A stretch of 64,000 nucleotides of DNA from an uncultured Lachnospiraceae bacterium (GCA_910579425.1 CAJTVL010000008.1:21589-85588), one strand, 5' to 3'. Numbered from the stretch's first letter, positions 34,544-43,964 are shown. The notes: generated from the letters alone by a model not told the origin. Made by a program: numbers and translations.

Positions 34544-34579
34544 TTGTACAGCTGACCCATACAATGCGGTATTATTATC

Positions 34580-34612
34580 TTGAAAACATATACTTATAAT
34601 GGTATAGTATAC
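34580..34612 (+). promoter_or_regulatory. promoter of the prgI-virB4 operon with TATAGTATAC -10
   Basis: TTGAAA (34580-34585), a 17-bp spacer, and TATAGT (34603-34608) within GGTATAGTATAC (34601-34612) lie 25 bp before the ATG. The -10 is the same as at 48312. Confidence 0.6.
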
Positions 34613-34633
34613 ATTAATGGAGGAGAGTATAAG

Positions 34634-35050
34634 ATGAACGAAACACTACCGAAGAATGCGAAATTTATCCCTGAAAATGTTATCAAAAAAGGAAAGATAC
34701 TAAACATAGATTGGATAAGGTGGGCAGAAGCCGTCCTGTTTATATCACTGACAGGAGGGTTTATGTGGTCATCAGGATTTACGGTGAAAGTGAAGATGAT
34801 CGTGCTTGTTGTATTAGGCACTTCTATTGCGGCTTTTTTTCTTCATGGGATAAAAAACAGAAGCGTAACGCAGGTTATTACAGATATGATAAAAGATAAA
34901 AAATGCCGTAAAAAATACAGCCTGGCAAGTCCTGACATAAAAAATAAGAGTGAGGGGGATGAGAGCTTTGGAAAGCAATCATTATATCAAAGAATGATAA
35001 AAACTCTTAAATACTACATTATAAAATTTGATCAGAGATATGGGGAATAA
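34634..35050 (+). CDS. PrgI-like small membrane protein of the conjugation system
   Basis: This 138-residue protein has two membrane helices (about residues 30-50, WAEAVLFISLTGGFMW, and 56-76, MIVLVVLGTSIAAFFL). The N-terminus has the short KNAKFIPENVIKKGKI stretch, and a basic C-terminal tail follows. PrgI-like or VirB3-like proteins with two helices lie just before the VirB4 ATPase in Gram-positive conjugation operons, as here (31 bp gap). The ATG at 34634 has GGAGGAG in front of it; the frame upstream to 34580 would use a TTG within the promoter. Identification is by position and topology. Confidence 0.7.
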   Translation: MNETLPKNAKFIPENVIKKGKILNIDWIRWAEAVLFISLTGGFMWSSGFTVKVKMIVLVVLGTSIAAFFLHGIKNRSVTQVITDMIKDKKCRKKYSLASPDIKNKSEGDESFGKQSLYQRMIKTLKYYIIKFDQRYGE

Positions 35051-35081
35051 AGCCTTTTATTGATTCAGAAGGAGCAGCGGA

Positions 35082-37655
35082 GTGGGTAAGGAAATTGACA
35101 GAGTGATCAGTTACGTATACGGATCGGCTAAAAAGGCAATAGGTCCGAAGAGAGTTAGCCGGCGGAAAGTAAGAAAAGCGGGAAAAGAAGTAAAGCATGG
35201 GTACGCTCAGGATGTGCTTCCTGTTAAGGCGATAAGGAACGGGATTATTCAGACGAAAAACGGCTCCTATATAAAAATATTAGAGATTTTACCTATCAAT
35301 TTTGTTGATAAAGAACCCCTGGAGCAGGCCGATATAGCAAGTATTTTTGCATCCCTTTTTCATGAGGGGCCAAGGCAGATACATATAAAGTGCATTACTG
35401 ACAAAAGTAATCCGTCAAGGCTGATCTCTTACATTCATGAAAGCTGTGAAAAGGAAAAATGGCAGAGAGGAATATCGGACAGGGTAGTTGAATGCGCAAA
35501 AGATAATATCGAAAAGGCAGTAACGATCAGTGAAAACAGTTCCCTGGCAAAGAGGTACTTTGTAATATACAAATATGAGGGTAAAAGCACAGACATTAAC
35601 AATATTTTTTTCGAAATGGAAACGATGCGTCAGTCAATCACAATGACATTAATGCAGGCAGGAAATGCGGTGATAGATTATGGGTACGAAAAATCCTCTT
35701 ATGAAGCAGGAGAGATTTTATATTATTTTTTTAACAGACAGAGTTGCCGCAGGGAATCTTTTCAGCAAAGGATAGACAGAATTACCTATGATGCAGTTCA
35801 ACTGAAAGAGTCAGGATATAGTAACATAAATAAAAAGGTTAATGATAAAGACTTGATTGCCCCAAGGGGGCTTTATTTTTCCAATTTTGAATATATCTAC
35901 ATGGATGGACAATATAAAACTTATCTGGCTCTGAAAGAGAAAGGGCATCCGGCTTATGCGGTTCCCGGATGGCTGGATTCTTTCACATCCATAGGGGATG
36001 GTACAGAGGTTGATATTTATATTGAGCGTCTTCCACACGATGTAGCCTATATGGCTATAGAGCAATATACGCGGGTAAAGATAGTATCAGGAAATGAAAA
36101 AGTCAATAATAGCACAAAACGTAAGGAGATATATAATCAGGCAAATAATAATATGGCTATCATAAATGCCCTGGAAGCAGACGAAGACCTGTTTAACGTG
36201 ATGATTATACTTACTATTTCCGCCGCTTCTGTCAGAGAACTGAAAGCTCTCAAGACAGTCGTAGTGAAACAATTATCACGAAACAGGAGGTATGTAGAGG
36301 AAGCCTATGCCAATACAAGGGATTTCTTTCTTGCAACGACGCCTCTTATGGAGATTCCCCGCGCAATCTTTGGCCGTAACAAAAGAAATTATCTTACTTC
36401 ATCACTGGAATCACTTTATTTATTTACCTCATATGAAATGTTTGATCCCACAGGATTTATTCTGGGGGAAAACGCCAGGAACAGTAACAGCTCCCTTGTG
36501 GCTGTCAACCCATTTAATACGGCGGTTTATCCAAATGCAAACATGGCAATATTCGGGATGTCCGGAGCGGGGAAAACCATGAGTACGCAGATTATTGCAA
36601 GGGCGATGAGGGTAGCCGGACAAAGGGTATTTTTTATATTGCCTATGAAAGCCCATGAATATTTAGCGGGCTGTAAAGCAATTGACGGATCCTATATCCA
36701 GCTGGCACCTGGATCGAAGGATCGTATAAACATCTGTGAGATCAGGCCTGAATCCAATATAGACAGGGAAATAGTTTATGATGCAGTTTCACAAAAGGAT
36801 TCTTTCTTATCAAAAAAAATCGCATTCTTGATGACCTGGCTGCAGCTTAACATGTATACAAGCCAGATGACTATGGAGGAAATCGACATAGCGGAGGTAG
36901 AACTGGCTAATCTATATTTTGACTTTGGGATCAGTGCGGATAATTCTTCAATATATGATAAGGATGGAGCCTTAAAACCGATGCCGATCATCGGCGATAT
37001 CTATGACCGATTTGCAGAAAGGCCTGAGCTTGCACGTGTGAATAAAGCGATAAAGAAATATGTAACCGGCCAATGCCAAAACATGAACGGCCCGACCAAT
37101 GTTGATCTGACAAATAAATTTATATGTTTTGATGTGGATGAAGCGAATATGAATAAGGAGCTGTTGGCGCCCTTTATTTTAGCGGCGATAGACTGTGCCT
37201 ATAGTCTTATACGGCAAAGCAGGGTCTATCTGGACACAATATTCCTGGATGAGACATGGCGGCTGCTTGCGCATCATGGAGCGGCGGAGTTAATTAAGGA
37301 CATGGTCAAAATAATCAGGGGTTATGGAGGAGCGGTTGTCACCATCACCCAGGATATTAATGACTATATCTCAAACCCTGCAGGCAAGGCCATCGTGGCT
37401 AATACTGCTATAAAAATGGTTATGCATCTTGAACGTCCGGAATGCCGTGCATTGGCTGAAAACCTGGGGCTAAGCGAAGAGGATATCAGGGTAATCACTC
37501 GTCTGAAAAGAGGACAGGCTATGATCATAACCGCATTAAATAAGATTGTGGTTAATATAAGGCCGTCGGAAAAAGAAGAACGTGAATTTACAACAGATCC
37601 GAATAAGCTAAAGACCATTGCAGAGGAAAAAGCCACAAATGGTGAGGGCAGATAG
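35082..37655 (+). CDS. VirB4-family conjugation ATPase
   Basis: This 857-residue ATPase powers assembly of the mating channel and substrate movement at the cytoplasmic face of the membrane. The C-terminal half has Walker A GMSGAGKT (about residue 491), Walker B TIFLDETWRLL (about 718) and the downstream TITQDINDY motif typical of VirB4/TraE. The N-terminal half (about 1-430) corresponds to the family's membrane-contacting domain. It starts with GTG at 35082, preceded by AAGGAG with 7-bp spacing. It follows the PrgI-like gene in one operon. The VirB6-like part of the system is 14 kb away, on the other side of replicon 1 and parAB. Confidence 0.93.
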   Translation: MGKEIDRVISYVYGSAKKAIGPKRVSRRKVRKAGKEVKHGYAQDVLPVKAIRNGIIQTKNGSYIKILEILPINFVDKEPLEQADIASIFASLFHEGPRQIHIKCITDKSNPSRLISYIHESCEKEKWQRGISDRVVECAKDNIEKAVTISENSSLAKRYFVIYKYEGKSTDINNIFFEMETMRQSITMTLMQAGNAVIDYGYEKSSYEAGEILYYFFNRQSCRRESFQQRIDRITYDAVQLKESGYSNINKKVNDKDLIAPRGLYFSNFEYIYMDGQYKTYLALKEKGHPAYAVPGWLDSFTSIGDGTEVDIYIERLPHDVAYMAIEQYTRVKIVSGNEKVNNSTKRKEIYNQANNNMAIINALEADEDLFNVMIILTISAASVRELKALKTVVVKQLSRNRRYVEEAYANTRDFFLATTPLMEIPRAIFGRNKRNYLTSSLESLYLFTSYEMFDPTGFILGENARNSNSSLVAVNPFNTAVYPNANMAIFGMSGAGKTMSTQIIARAMRVAGQRVFFILPMKAHEYLAGCKAIDGSYIQLAPGSKDRINICEIRPESNIDREIVYDAVSQKDSFLSKKIAFLMTWLQLNMYTSQMTMEEIDIAEVELANLYFDFGISADNSSIYDKDGALKPMPIIGDIYDRFAERPELARVNKAIKKYVTGQCQNMNGPTNVDLTNKFICFDVDEANMNKELLAPFILAAIDCAYSLIRQSRVYLDTIFLDETWRLLAHHGAAELIKDMVKIIRGYGGAVVTITQDINDYISNPAGKAIVANTAIKMVMHLERPECRALAENLGLSEEDIRVITRLKRGQAMIITALNKIVVNIRPSEKEEREFTTDPNKLKTIAEEKATNGEGR

Positions 37656-37824
37656 AAAATTATGAAAAACGGCAAAACAGAGGATAAATGAGATAATTTA
37701 TCGTCCGATTACCGTATTTAGTACAACCTTTTAACCTGGTAATCAGAATAAAAAACGGGAAAATGGAAAAACAGGCGGTAGTTGCAGGCAAAAAAACTGT
37801 ATTTGACAGTAAGGAGGGAAGATT

Positions 37825-38412
37825 ATGGCTAGGCTTTCGGCAGAACAAAAGAGGATTATGGAGTTCCTGTCTAAATTTGGGTGTGTGGATATTGAGCAGT
37901 TATATATTATTATGCGCCCACTAAATTCAGAGTTGGTGACTATTCTGATAAATATGCTGGTTAAATCGAATCATGTGGAAATCGTAGCAGGGCATTACTT
38001 AGTACTTAAGGGGCAGCCCGCAGATTACTGCAAGGATACCATACTATGCATTTGGTCAATGATGGAATTAAGCAGGGAGAGGGAGGATTATCTTAATGCG
38101 CTTGCGGCGAGCTCTCCTGCAAAAATATATTTTACATCCAAAGGCTCGAATGCCTATGAACTGATCCCCATCAATGAGGCAAAGCTGATTAATGTCAGGG
38201 CGGTACAGGATAAAATTATGGAAAGAAACCAACAATTTAACTCTATTCTTGACAGTTGGATTGTTTTTGTCTGCGACAATAAGGAAATTATATATAAAAT
38301 CAAGGAGTGTAAACTGCAATTTCCCTTTATTGTTGCCTATGTACAGCCTTCAGAACAACCGGAGGGGAGGCCAAGGATAAGGCTGCTGAAAAGTATCCCA
38401 AAATCGGGCTAA
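37825..38412 (+). CDS. winged-helix-type protein resembling DUF5697
   Basis: This 195-residue protein has an N-terminal winged helix (LSAEQKRIMEFLSKFGCVDIEQLYIIM..., about 1-70). A C-terminal domain with a DSWIVFVCDN segment follows, which looks like the PD-(D/E)XK-like or restriction-like fold used by small plasmid proteins. I recall DUF5697 proteins from similar Clostridial elements but could not verify this. AAGGAGGG precedes the ATG. It lies 170 bp after virB4, and the gap holds only a few weak short frames. It could regulate conjugation genes or be part of transfer initiation. Confidence 0.6.
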   Translation: MARLSAEQKRIMEFLSKFGCVDIEQLYIIMRPLNSELVTILINMLVKSNHVEIVAGHYLVLKGQPADYCKDTILCIWSMMELSREREDYLNALAASSPAKIYFTSKGSNAYELIPINEAKLINVRAVQDKIMERNQQFNSILDSWIVFVCDNKEIIYKIKECKLQFPFIVAYVQPSEQPEGRPRIRLLKSIPKSG

Positions 38413-38723
38413 ATACAGGACAAAAAAGGTGAAAAAAGGCATTCAAATAAGTGTGGCAATGGCCTGGAACAGTATCCAAAAAGGTGCAAAAAAGGCAAAT
38501 GCGCCGTAAGGTGAAAAAGCATCGTTTTATATGATGGGAAAGCTTTGTAATGGGCAGATTGCCGATCTGAAAATCCAAGGTGTGGAGGACGATGGAGTAA
38601 ACTGTCAAAAACTCCGGGAAACAGGTCGGGGACTGGGTTACATTGTAGGTGCCATTTCATTGGGGAATTTTGTGATGCAAGGGGACGGTCAGGAAATGCA
38701 GTCAGGGCAGGCAAAGTAAAAGA
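38413..38723. other. intergenic region with near-duplicate purine blocks
   Basis: About 310 bp with no convincing gene; a 62-codon frame at 38531 lacks a ribosome binding site. Two similar blocks, AAAAAAGGTGAAAAAAGGCA near 38425 and AAAAAGGTGCAAAAAAGGCA near 38477, lie about 50 bp apart. They could be a binding site or origin-of-transfer part, but nothing proves it. Confidence 0.4.
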
Positions 38724-39938
38724 ATGGAGAAAACTGTGAATGACAAGGTGAACTATAAAAAAGGATATAAAAATGAGCTCCTTCGGCTGATATATCTCTG
38801 CGGCCTGATCCCCTGCGGCAGCCTGCGGGTATTAAAAAAGGATCCGAGAATGTATCAAAGGGCGGTAAAGGTGATGGAGAAGGAAGGGATTGTCATAGTG
38901 GACAAAAAAGGGGGAGAAAGAAATATCCGTCTGCAAAACCGCAGGGAGCACAGGGGGGAATATGAGTTTTACCTCCCGGCAGGCTATGTTGAATATTACG
39001 AGAAAGTTGCGTATCAATGTTTTGTCAAGCGGCTGTCTACCCATGGGAATACCAGAACTGCTTTAAGTGCCATCCGCAGCAGTGCTACAAAGATCTTGAT
39101 GTATGCGTCGGGGGTTGACATAACGCCCGATAAGAGGGATATTAAAACCGAAATGATAAAGGACGAAGATATCATATACTATGATTCGGTTGAGATTAAG
39201 ACGGCCTTTGATTATAGAGATAAAGCTGTCGTGTCCGGGGAAGCTGTCGGCGAAGCCTCCAAAAAACTGCAAAATTCCCGTATCAGCGGGGTGCTGATCA
39301 GTCCGGGAGGAATATATGCAGTCTACAATATCGGAAAAAACCTGATCAAATGCAGGCATTTTGGCGAGGTTAAAATGGCGACATATATCTCCCATATGGC
39401 AAGGCACAGATCGGAGACAGAAATCAGCGTAAATATGCCCAGGGAAGCGATGGTCATATCCCGGAACCCTGGATTATACACGAAGATATGCAGTAAGGAG
39501 CCTGAGGGGAAGAGGGAGGAAAGTATATCCTGTCTTGGGTTTGTTTATGACAGGCTTTATGCCGTCCCGGAAGACAGGGACGGAGTGGTGATGCTCCATA
39601 TGATGAAAGAAAAAAGCTGGAGAAAAAGGATTTTTGACAGTATATTGAAGGCCAGCGAACAGGAAAACAGCAGATATGTTTCTGTGTGCTGCGACGGATA
39701 TGATAAGGAAAACGATATATATAAGCAGGTGTTTTGCGTGCCGGACTTAGTAAAGCTAAATCGGTTTGTGAAACGGGCCGGGCTGGAAAAAGCCCAGAGG
39801 ACATCAGGAAAAAGCAGGTTTGTTATCTATTGCTTTACGTGCCAGGAGGCTTATGTAACCCCGATTGTGGGGAGAGAGGAGATAGCGGTAATGTCAATGT
39901 CGATCGGGTTGTTTTATGAGAAATTTTTTAAAATTTAG
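38724..39938 (+). CDS. hypothetical protein, 404 aa, with N-terminal winged-helix region
   Basis: The N-terminal 80 residues (NELLRLIYLCGLIPCGSLRVL...) look like a winged helix. The middle domain (KLQNSRISGVLISPGGIYAVYNIGKN) and the C-terminal part (SRFVIYCFTCQEAYVTPI) are of unknown fold, possibly restriction-endonuclease-like. The layout is similar to proteins called replication-relaxation proteins in Clostridial plasmids, an assignment I can only suggest. It is a purine-rich coding strand like its neighbours. It sits between virB4 and the replicon 2 iterons, so it could help with transfer initiation or replication. Confidence 0.6.
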   Translation: MEKTVNDKVNYKKGYKNELLRLIYLCGLIPCGSLRVLKKDPRMYQRAVKVMEKEGIVIVDKKGGERNIRLQNRREHRGEYEFYLPAGYVEYYEKVAYQCFVKRLSTHGNTRTALSAIRSSATKILMYASGVDITPDKRDIKTEMIKDEDIIYYDSVEIKTAFDYRDKAVVSGEAVGEASKKLQNSRISGVLISPGGIYAVYNIGKNLIKCRHFGEVKMATYISHMARHRSETEISVNMPREAMVISRNPGLYTKICSKEPEGKREESISCLGFVYDRLYAVPEDRDGVVMLHMMKEKSWRKRIFDSILKASEQENSRYVSVCCDGYDKENDIYKQVFCVPDLVKLNRFVKRAGLEKAQRTSGKSRFVIYCFTCQEAYVTPIVGREEIAVMSMSIGLFYEKFFKI

Positions 39939-39990
39939 ACTTTAAGCAGAATTGCATATTTTGCTTTAATATGAAAGAATGTATAATCGG

Positions 39991-40012
39991 GGGAGGCGAG
40001 AGCCTCCCTCTT
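39991..40012 (+). terminator. terminator-like hairpin before the iterons
   Basis: GGGAGGC (39991-39997) pairs with GCCTCCC (40002-40008) around a GAGA loop, followed by TCTTCATTTT. The hairpin is strong, the T tract weak. Confidence 0.6.
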
Positions 40013-40030
40013 CATTTTCCGTATTCACTT

Positions 40031-40196
40031 CCAAATCCTTCCGTAGCGAACTCCAAATTTTCCGCGTCCGGCTCCAGATATTTCCGTACCGAACAAAGAT
40101 GAAATGATCCAAAATCTTCCGCAGCGAACTCCCAATATTTCCGCAGCCATTACCATTTTATACCGCAGCGGGTTCCCATATTTTCCGTAGCGATCT
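40031..40196 (+). repeat. tandem 22-bp iterons, replicon 2 origin
   Basis: Seven copies of a 22-bp unit with consensus CCAAATNTTCCGYAGCGAACT are placed end to end: 40031-40052, 40053-40073, 40074-40095, a 13-bp gap, then 40109-40130, 40131-40152, 40153-40174 and 40175-40196. One copy is 21 bp. A further partial copy may begin near 40014. TTCCGYAGCG is the core. The 22-bp spacing equals two DNA turns, as in classical iterons. They lie 183 bp upstream of the Rep_3-type initiator, which should bind them. Confidence 0.88.
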
Positions 40197-40310
40197 TTGG
40201 GGAGCCGCTATTTTTCAATGCCTGTTAGACTATCCAATTAAATAAAGAATATGTTGTTATCAAATAGAATAACAACAACAAAAGTTCCGTGTGTAAGAGT
40301 TATAATTCAA

Positions 40311-40342
40311 TTGACATATATCCATAAAATAGTATACTATAC
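40311..40342 (+). promoter_or_regulatory. promoter of the Rep_3 initiator gene
   Basis: TTGACA (40311-40316), a 16-bp spacer and TATACT (40333-40338), inside AGTATACTATAC (40331-40342). A TACTGTA...TACAGTA inverted repeat between about 40344 and 40379 lies between promoter and ATG and may be an operator. Confidence 0.65.
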
Positions 40343-40378
40343 AATTACTGTAACGGTATTAAAGTAAAGGAATACAGT

Positions 40379-41512
40379 ATGAAAGATATATCTGATGAAA
40401 AAGAATATGTTAAAAGCAATCTGCTGATAGGGAGTAAGTATCGGTCGAGCCTTTTGGAAAATAAGATCCTGGCAATCGCTCTTGCCAATATTGACAGGGT
40501 TCAAATGCAGAAGGATGGCTCGCTTATAAGCTGTATACCTCTATCGGAGGTAACGCACTTATTGGGGAATACCAATGGCAGTTTTTATGACCAGCTCAAA
40601 GCTGTCGCCAGGGAAATGACGGGGAGGACAGTAGGATTTGAGAATGATCAGGAAAAGAGATTTAAATATATTGTGGTGATCCAGGAGACTGCCTATGGTG
40701 AGGGGAAGCTGACCATTGAGTTTAACCGTAAAATGAAAGAATATATAACAGATATAAAAAAGAATTTCACCATTCTGTCGTTGGAGACCATGGTAAAGTT
40801 TAAATCAGTTTATAGCTTCCGATTGTATGAGCTGCTTAAAAGCATGGCATATAAAAAGAAAAAGGATGCCCCAAGCCGGAACACCTATCGGATCGAATTT
40901 GGAATGTCTGAGCTGAGATTGGATCTTGGCATTGTTAATTCCGGCCTTGACAGTGTAAAAAGAGTCCTCAATGAGCGGTTCCCTGATTATGACAGGGCAG
41001 TTGAAGTATCGCCGGAAAAGGTCTATGGAACATGGTATGATTTCAGGCGGTATGTAATAGAGGTAGCAATAAAGGAGATCAACCAGAAAACAGACATGGA
41101 AGTCTCATACGAGACGATCAAAGAGGGAAAGGCACATAAGGTCAGCAGAATCATTTTTTCTCTGATAATAGGCGGGGCAGGAGAGTGGGAAATGGATTTT
41201 CCTGACGCCTCTGCACGGCTTACGGAAGCGGAGAAAGACCAGTTCCACGATAAGGTGATGAACCTGATCTCAGAAAAAGTCAGCATTCCCGACATAAGGA
41301 GTATCTCAGAGGCGGCAGAGTATGATCTGGAGAAAGTGAAGAGGGCATACGAGGTTGCCTGTTCCACCAAGGTAAACGATATGACAGCCTTTATGATTGC
41401 GGCGATAAAAAAAGGATATAAAAGGAGAAATGGAAATTATGGCAGTTTTGACTCTTATATGAGAACAGAATATGACTTCGAGGAATTGGAAAAAGAAATT
41501 TTGGCAAATTGA
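40379..41512 (+). CDS. Rep_3-family plasmid replication initiator (replicon 2)
   Basis: This 377-residue initiator has two winged-helix domains of the Rep_3 (RepA/RepB/RepE) type. The beginning KSNLLIGSKYRSSLLENKILAIAL, and the FKSVYSFRLYELLKSM segment at about residues 140-155, are typical of these proteins. It should bind the 22-bp iterons at 40031-40196 and open the origin. The C-terminal 90 residues are an extra helical region (EAEKDQFHDKVMNLISEKV...). TAAAGGAA precedes the ATG. It is unrelated in sequence to the larger initiator-like protein at 23399, so the element seems to carry two replicons. Confidence 0.88.
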   Translation: MKDISDEKEYVKSNLLIGSKYRSSLLENKILAIALANIDRVQMQKDGSLISCIPLSEVTHLLGNTNGSFYDQLKAVAREMTGRTVGFENDQEKRFKYIVVIQETAYGEGKLTIEFNRKMKEYITDIKKNFTILSLETMVKFKSVYSFRLYELLKSMAYKKKKDAPSRNTYRIEFGMSELRLDLGIVNSGLDSVKRVLNERFPDYDRAVEVSPEKVYGTWYDFRRYVIEVAIKEINQKTDMEVSYETIKEGKAHKVSRIIFSLIIGGAGEWEMDFPDASARLTEAEKDQFHDKVMNLISEKVSIPDIRSISEAAEYDLEKVKRAYEVACSTKVNDMTAFMIAAIKKGYKRRNGNYGSFDSYMRTEYDFEELEKEILAN

Positions 41513-41538
41513 AAAGGTGTCCGTAATGGACACCTTTT
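41512..41538 (+). terminator. terminator, GGTGTCC hairpin copy 3
   Basis: GGTGTCC (41516-41522), loop GTAAT, and GGACACC (41528-41534) with A4 before and T5 after. It directly follows the rep stop codon and precedes the virD4 ribosome binding site. The stem is identical to that at 7871-7889. Confidence 0.85.
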
Positions 41539-41559
41539 TCAGACAGGAAAGGGGTAGTA

Positions 41560-43917
41560 ATGTTGCTTGCAAAAATAAAGAATGCGATAAAGGAAAAAAT
41601 GGCCGGGACTGTATTTGCAGATGCTGCAGTCAACATGAAATATTTATACAAAAAGGGTGCAAAGCTTCTGGTCATCTTATTTTTGTTCAGTTATTTGACA
41701 GCTATGCTGTTAACTGGCTGCGGAATCCTTTTGATTGCAAACCTGTTGGGGAACCGCTGTCAGTATGGAATTGGCAATGCCATTGCCGCCTGGTTCCAAC
41801 ACGGTCGTATTATTTCACTTTTAGTATATTTCCCGGTACAGATGGCGGCGGTCAGGCTGCTTTGCCTTTTTATGACAGGCTATAAAAGAGATGAGGAGAA
41901 AAATTATGATGTCAGCAGGGAGGGGACATATGGCACCAGCAATAACATGAGCGAACAGGAGATGAAAGAAACGTTTGTCCTGGAACCGCTGGATGATATA
42001 AAAGCGACGATTTTAGGGAGGAATCCTTACAGCCCGGAGCAGCTGGTCGGACAGAGACATCCGCTTATGAAGCTGAACAGGAATGTTTTTATGGTGGCCG
42101 GCCCGTCAGCCGGTAAATCGGCAACCTTTGTCATCCCTCTGATCATGCAGGTCATGCGGCGGGGAGAGTCCGCAATCATATCAGACCCCAAATCTGAGCT
42201 GTTTAAAATATGTTCTGAGCTGGGAAAGCTCCTTAAGTACGAGGTGCGTATTTTGAATTTAAACCCGATGTTTCTTGATAATTCAGACCCCTGCAATTTT
42301 ATGTCTTATGTTGGCGATGATATAGATAAGGCGCAGGTTATGTCAAACGCAATTATCAGCAATACCACGATGGGAGATTCCATGTTCGATTTTTGGACGG
42401 AGGGGCCGCTAAATCTTCTTCAGGCAGTTATTCTGCGGATCAATGCGGGTACGGACTACCTGCCTGGAGAAAAGAACCTGCCGATGCTTTTTACTTATCT
42501 CACACAGAATTCCCTGGATCAGATCGAGGCAGATTTTGAAAACCTTCCATCAAACCATCCGGCAACTGCGCCGTTCCTGATATTTAAGGATGGTGAGGAT
42601 AAAGTGAAGAAACAGGTTCTGCAGGGACTTAGGATAAAGCTCAAACTTTTCAATTCCGTAAAGCTGAAAAAGATATTGAGCAGGACGGAAGGGGGGATCG
42701 ACATATTAAATCCGGGAAGGAAGCGCTGCCTTTACTTTGTCGGGAGTAATGACCAGGATGCCTCTATGTCCCCTGTCGTATCTCTTTTTTATACATTGCT
42801 GTATCAGGAACTGGTACGATATGCGGATATGAGAAGTGACCAGCAGCTGCCGATCACAGTCCATATGGTGCTTGATGAATATGCCAATATGGGAACGATT
42901 CCTGATTTTGAGAAAAAGCTTTCTACCGTGAGGTCAAGGAATATTGTCACATATATCATATGCCAGGACATCAACCAGCTAAAAGAAAAGCACCCCAGGG
43001 AGACCTGGCGGACAGTATTAAATGACTGTGATTATTATATGATGCTGAAAACAAACGATCAGCCAACAATGGAATGGTGGTCGCAGATGGCAGGCGACCA
43101 GACGATTAATGTTAAAAACCGGAGTTATTACAGGGGAAAGACAGATATGATAGGGCTCCATAATGCCGAGAAGGTAACGGAGGGAATTGGGACAAGGAAA
43201 CTCTATACAGAGCACGAAATACGTACCTTGAAAGAGGATGAAGTACTGCTCCTTGTCAGCCAGAGGAATATGATCAAGCTGAAAACTTTTTTCTGGAAAA
43301 ACCATCCTTATGGAGAATATCTTGAACGTCATGCAGAGAGCATGTATGTGCTGCCATCCCAGCATTATCCATTCTGGAAGCTGATTGAGGATGGAATCGT
43401 ATCGGAAGATTTTGAGTATGACAAAGAGCCGTCTTATGTGATGGAGATTAAGCAGGATGAAAAGCTGGTGATCGACAGGGATTATGATCCGGACGCTATT
43501 TTGCAGTTGAAAGACAGAAATGGGGCAATGAAAGAAAAACCGGGCATGAGGAGTAAGGTATGGGGACTTTGGAAGAGGGGCGGGGGGCATATGGCTTGTT
43601 GCAATAAGGGAAAATCTGGGGAAAGGGCTGGAGAGGGGCAAAGGCACAGGGTAAATATCGTAAAGGCTGACAGAGAAAAGAGCAGCCCTGATAATGGCGG
43701 CAAGCAGGGGAAAATGGATAAAAAGGAAGATATATGTCAAAAGCCAATGCCACAAAGGAGTGGCAATACAGGACAAGGCAAATATCTTCCTGACCCGTTA
43801 AAAGAGATGAAAAAGAAAAAACAGGGGGAAACCACCAGCAAGGCCGAAGTGTACGAAGAGCAGGCACCTGCAGAAAAGGACTTCCTGGTCAGCTTGGACA
43901 ATCTGGATAATTTTTGA
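41560..43917 (+). CDS. VirD4/TraG-family type IV coupling protein
   Basis: This 785-residue protein couples the relaxosome to the mating channel at the membrane. There are two N-terminal helices (LLVILFLFSYLTAMLLTGCGILLI and IISLLVYFPVQMAAVRLLCLF), then Walker A GPSAGKSA (about residue 180), ISDPKSELF after it, and Walker B VLDEYANMG (about 437). The final 110 residues are a charged, lysine-rich tail, probably disordered, that may bind substrates. GGAAAGGGG precedes the ATG. It lies after rep_3 and a short terminator rather than beside virB4, 4 kb away. This is a full-length family member. Confidence 0.93.
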   Translation: MLLAKIKNAIKEKMAGTVFADAAVNMKYLYKKGAKLLVILFLFSYLTAMLLTGCGILLIANLLGNRCQYGIGNAIAAWFQHGRIISLLVYFPVQMAAVRLLCLFMTGYKRDEEKNYDVSREGTYGTSNNMSEQEMKETFVLEPLDDIKATILGRNPYSPEQLVGQRHPLMKLNRNVFMVAGPSAGKSATFVIPLIMQVMRRGESAIISDPKSELFKICSELGKLLKYEVRILNLNPMFLDNSDPCNFMSYVGDDIDKAQVMSNAIISNTTMGDSMFDFWTEGPLNLLQAVILRINAGTDYLPGEKNLPMLFTYLTQNSLDQIEADFENLPSNHPATAPFLIFKDGEDKVKKQVLQGLRIKLKLFNSVKLKKILSRTEGGIDILNPGRKRCLYFVGSNDQDASMSPVVSLFYTLLYQELVRYADMRSDQQLPITVHMVLDEYANMGTIPDFEKKLSTVRSRNIVTYIICQDINQLKEKHPRETWRTVLNDCDYYMMLKTNDQPTMEWWSQMAGDQTINVKNRSYYRGKTDMIGLHNAEKVTEGIGTRKLYTEHEIRTLKEDEVLLLVSQRNMIKLKTFFWKNHPYGEYLERHAESMYVLPSQHYPFWKLIEDGIVSEDFEYDKEPSYVMEIKQDEKLVIDRDYDPDAILQLKDRNGAMKEKPGMRSKVWGLWKRGGGHMACCNKGKSGERAGEGQRHRVNIVKADREKSSPDNGGKQGKMDKKEDICQKPMPQRSGNTGQGKYLPDPLKEMKKKKQGETTSKAEVYEEQAPAEKDFLVSLDNLDNF

Positions 43918-43964
43918 ATTATTCTTGCAAATGAAACGGGTATATGCTACATTTACAAAAATAA

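Noticed and set aside
38531..38719. A 62-residue protein before the 404-aa gene
   Set aside because: No ribosome binding site and no known features; kept only as a note in the intergenic entry.
43018..43776. A 252-codon minus-strand frame opposite virD4
   Set aside because: The plus strand has a full-length coupling protein with clear motifs; the opposite frame has no family features.
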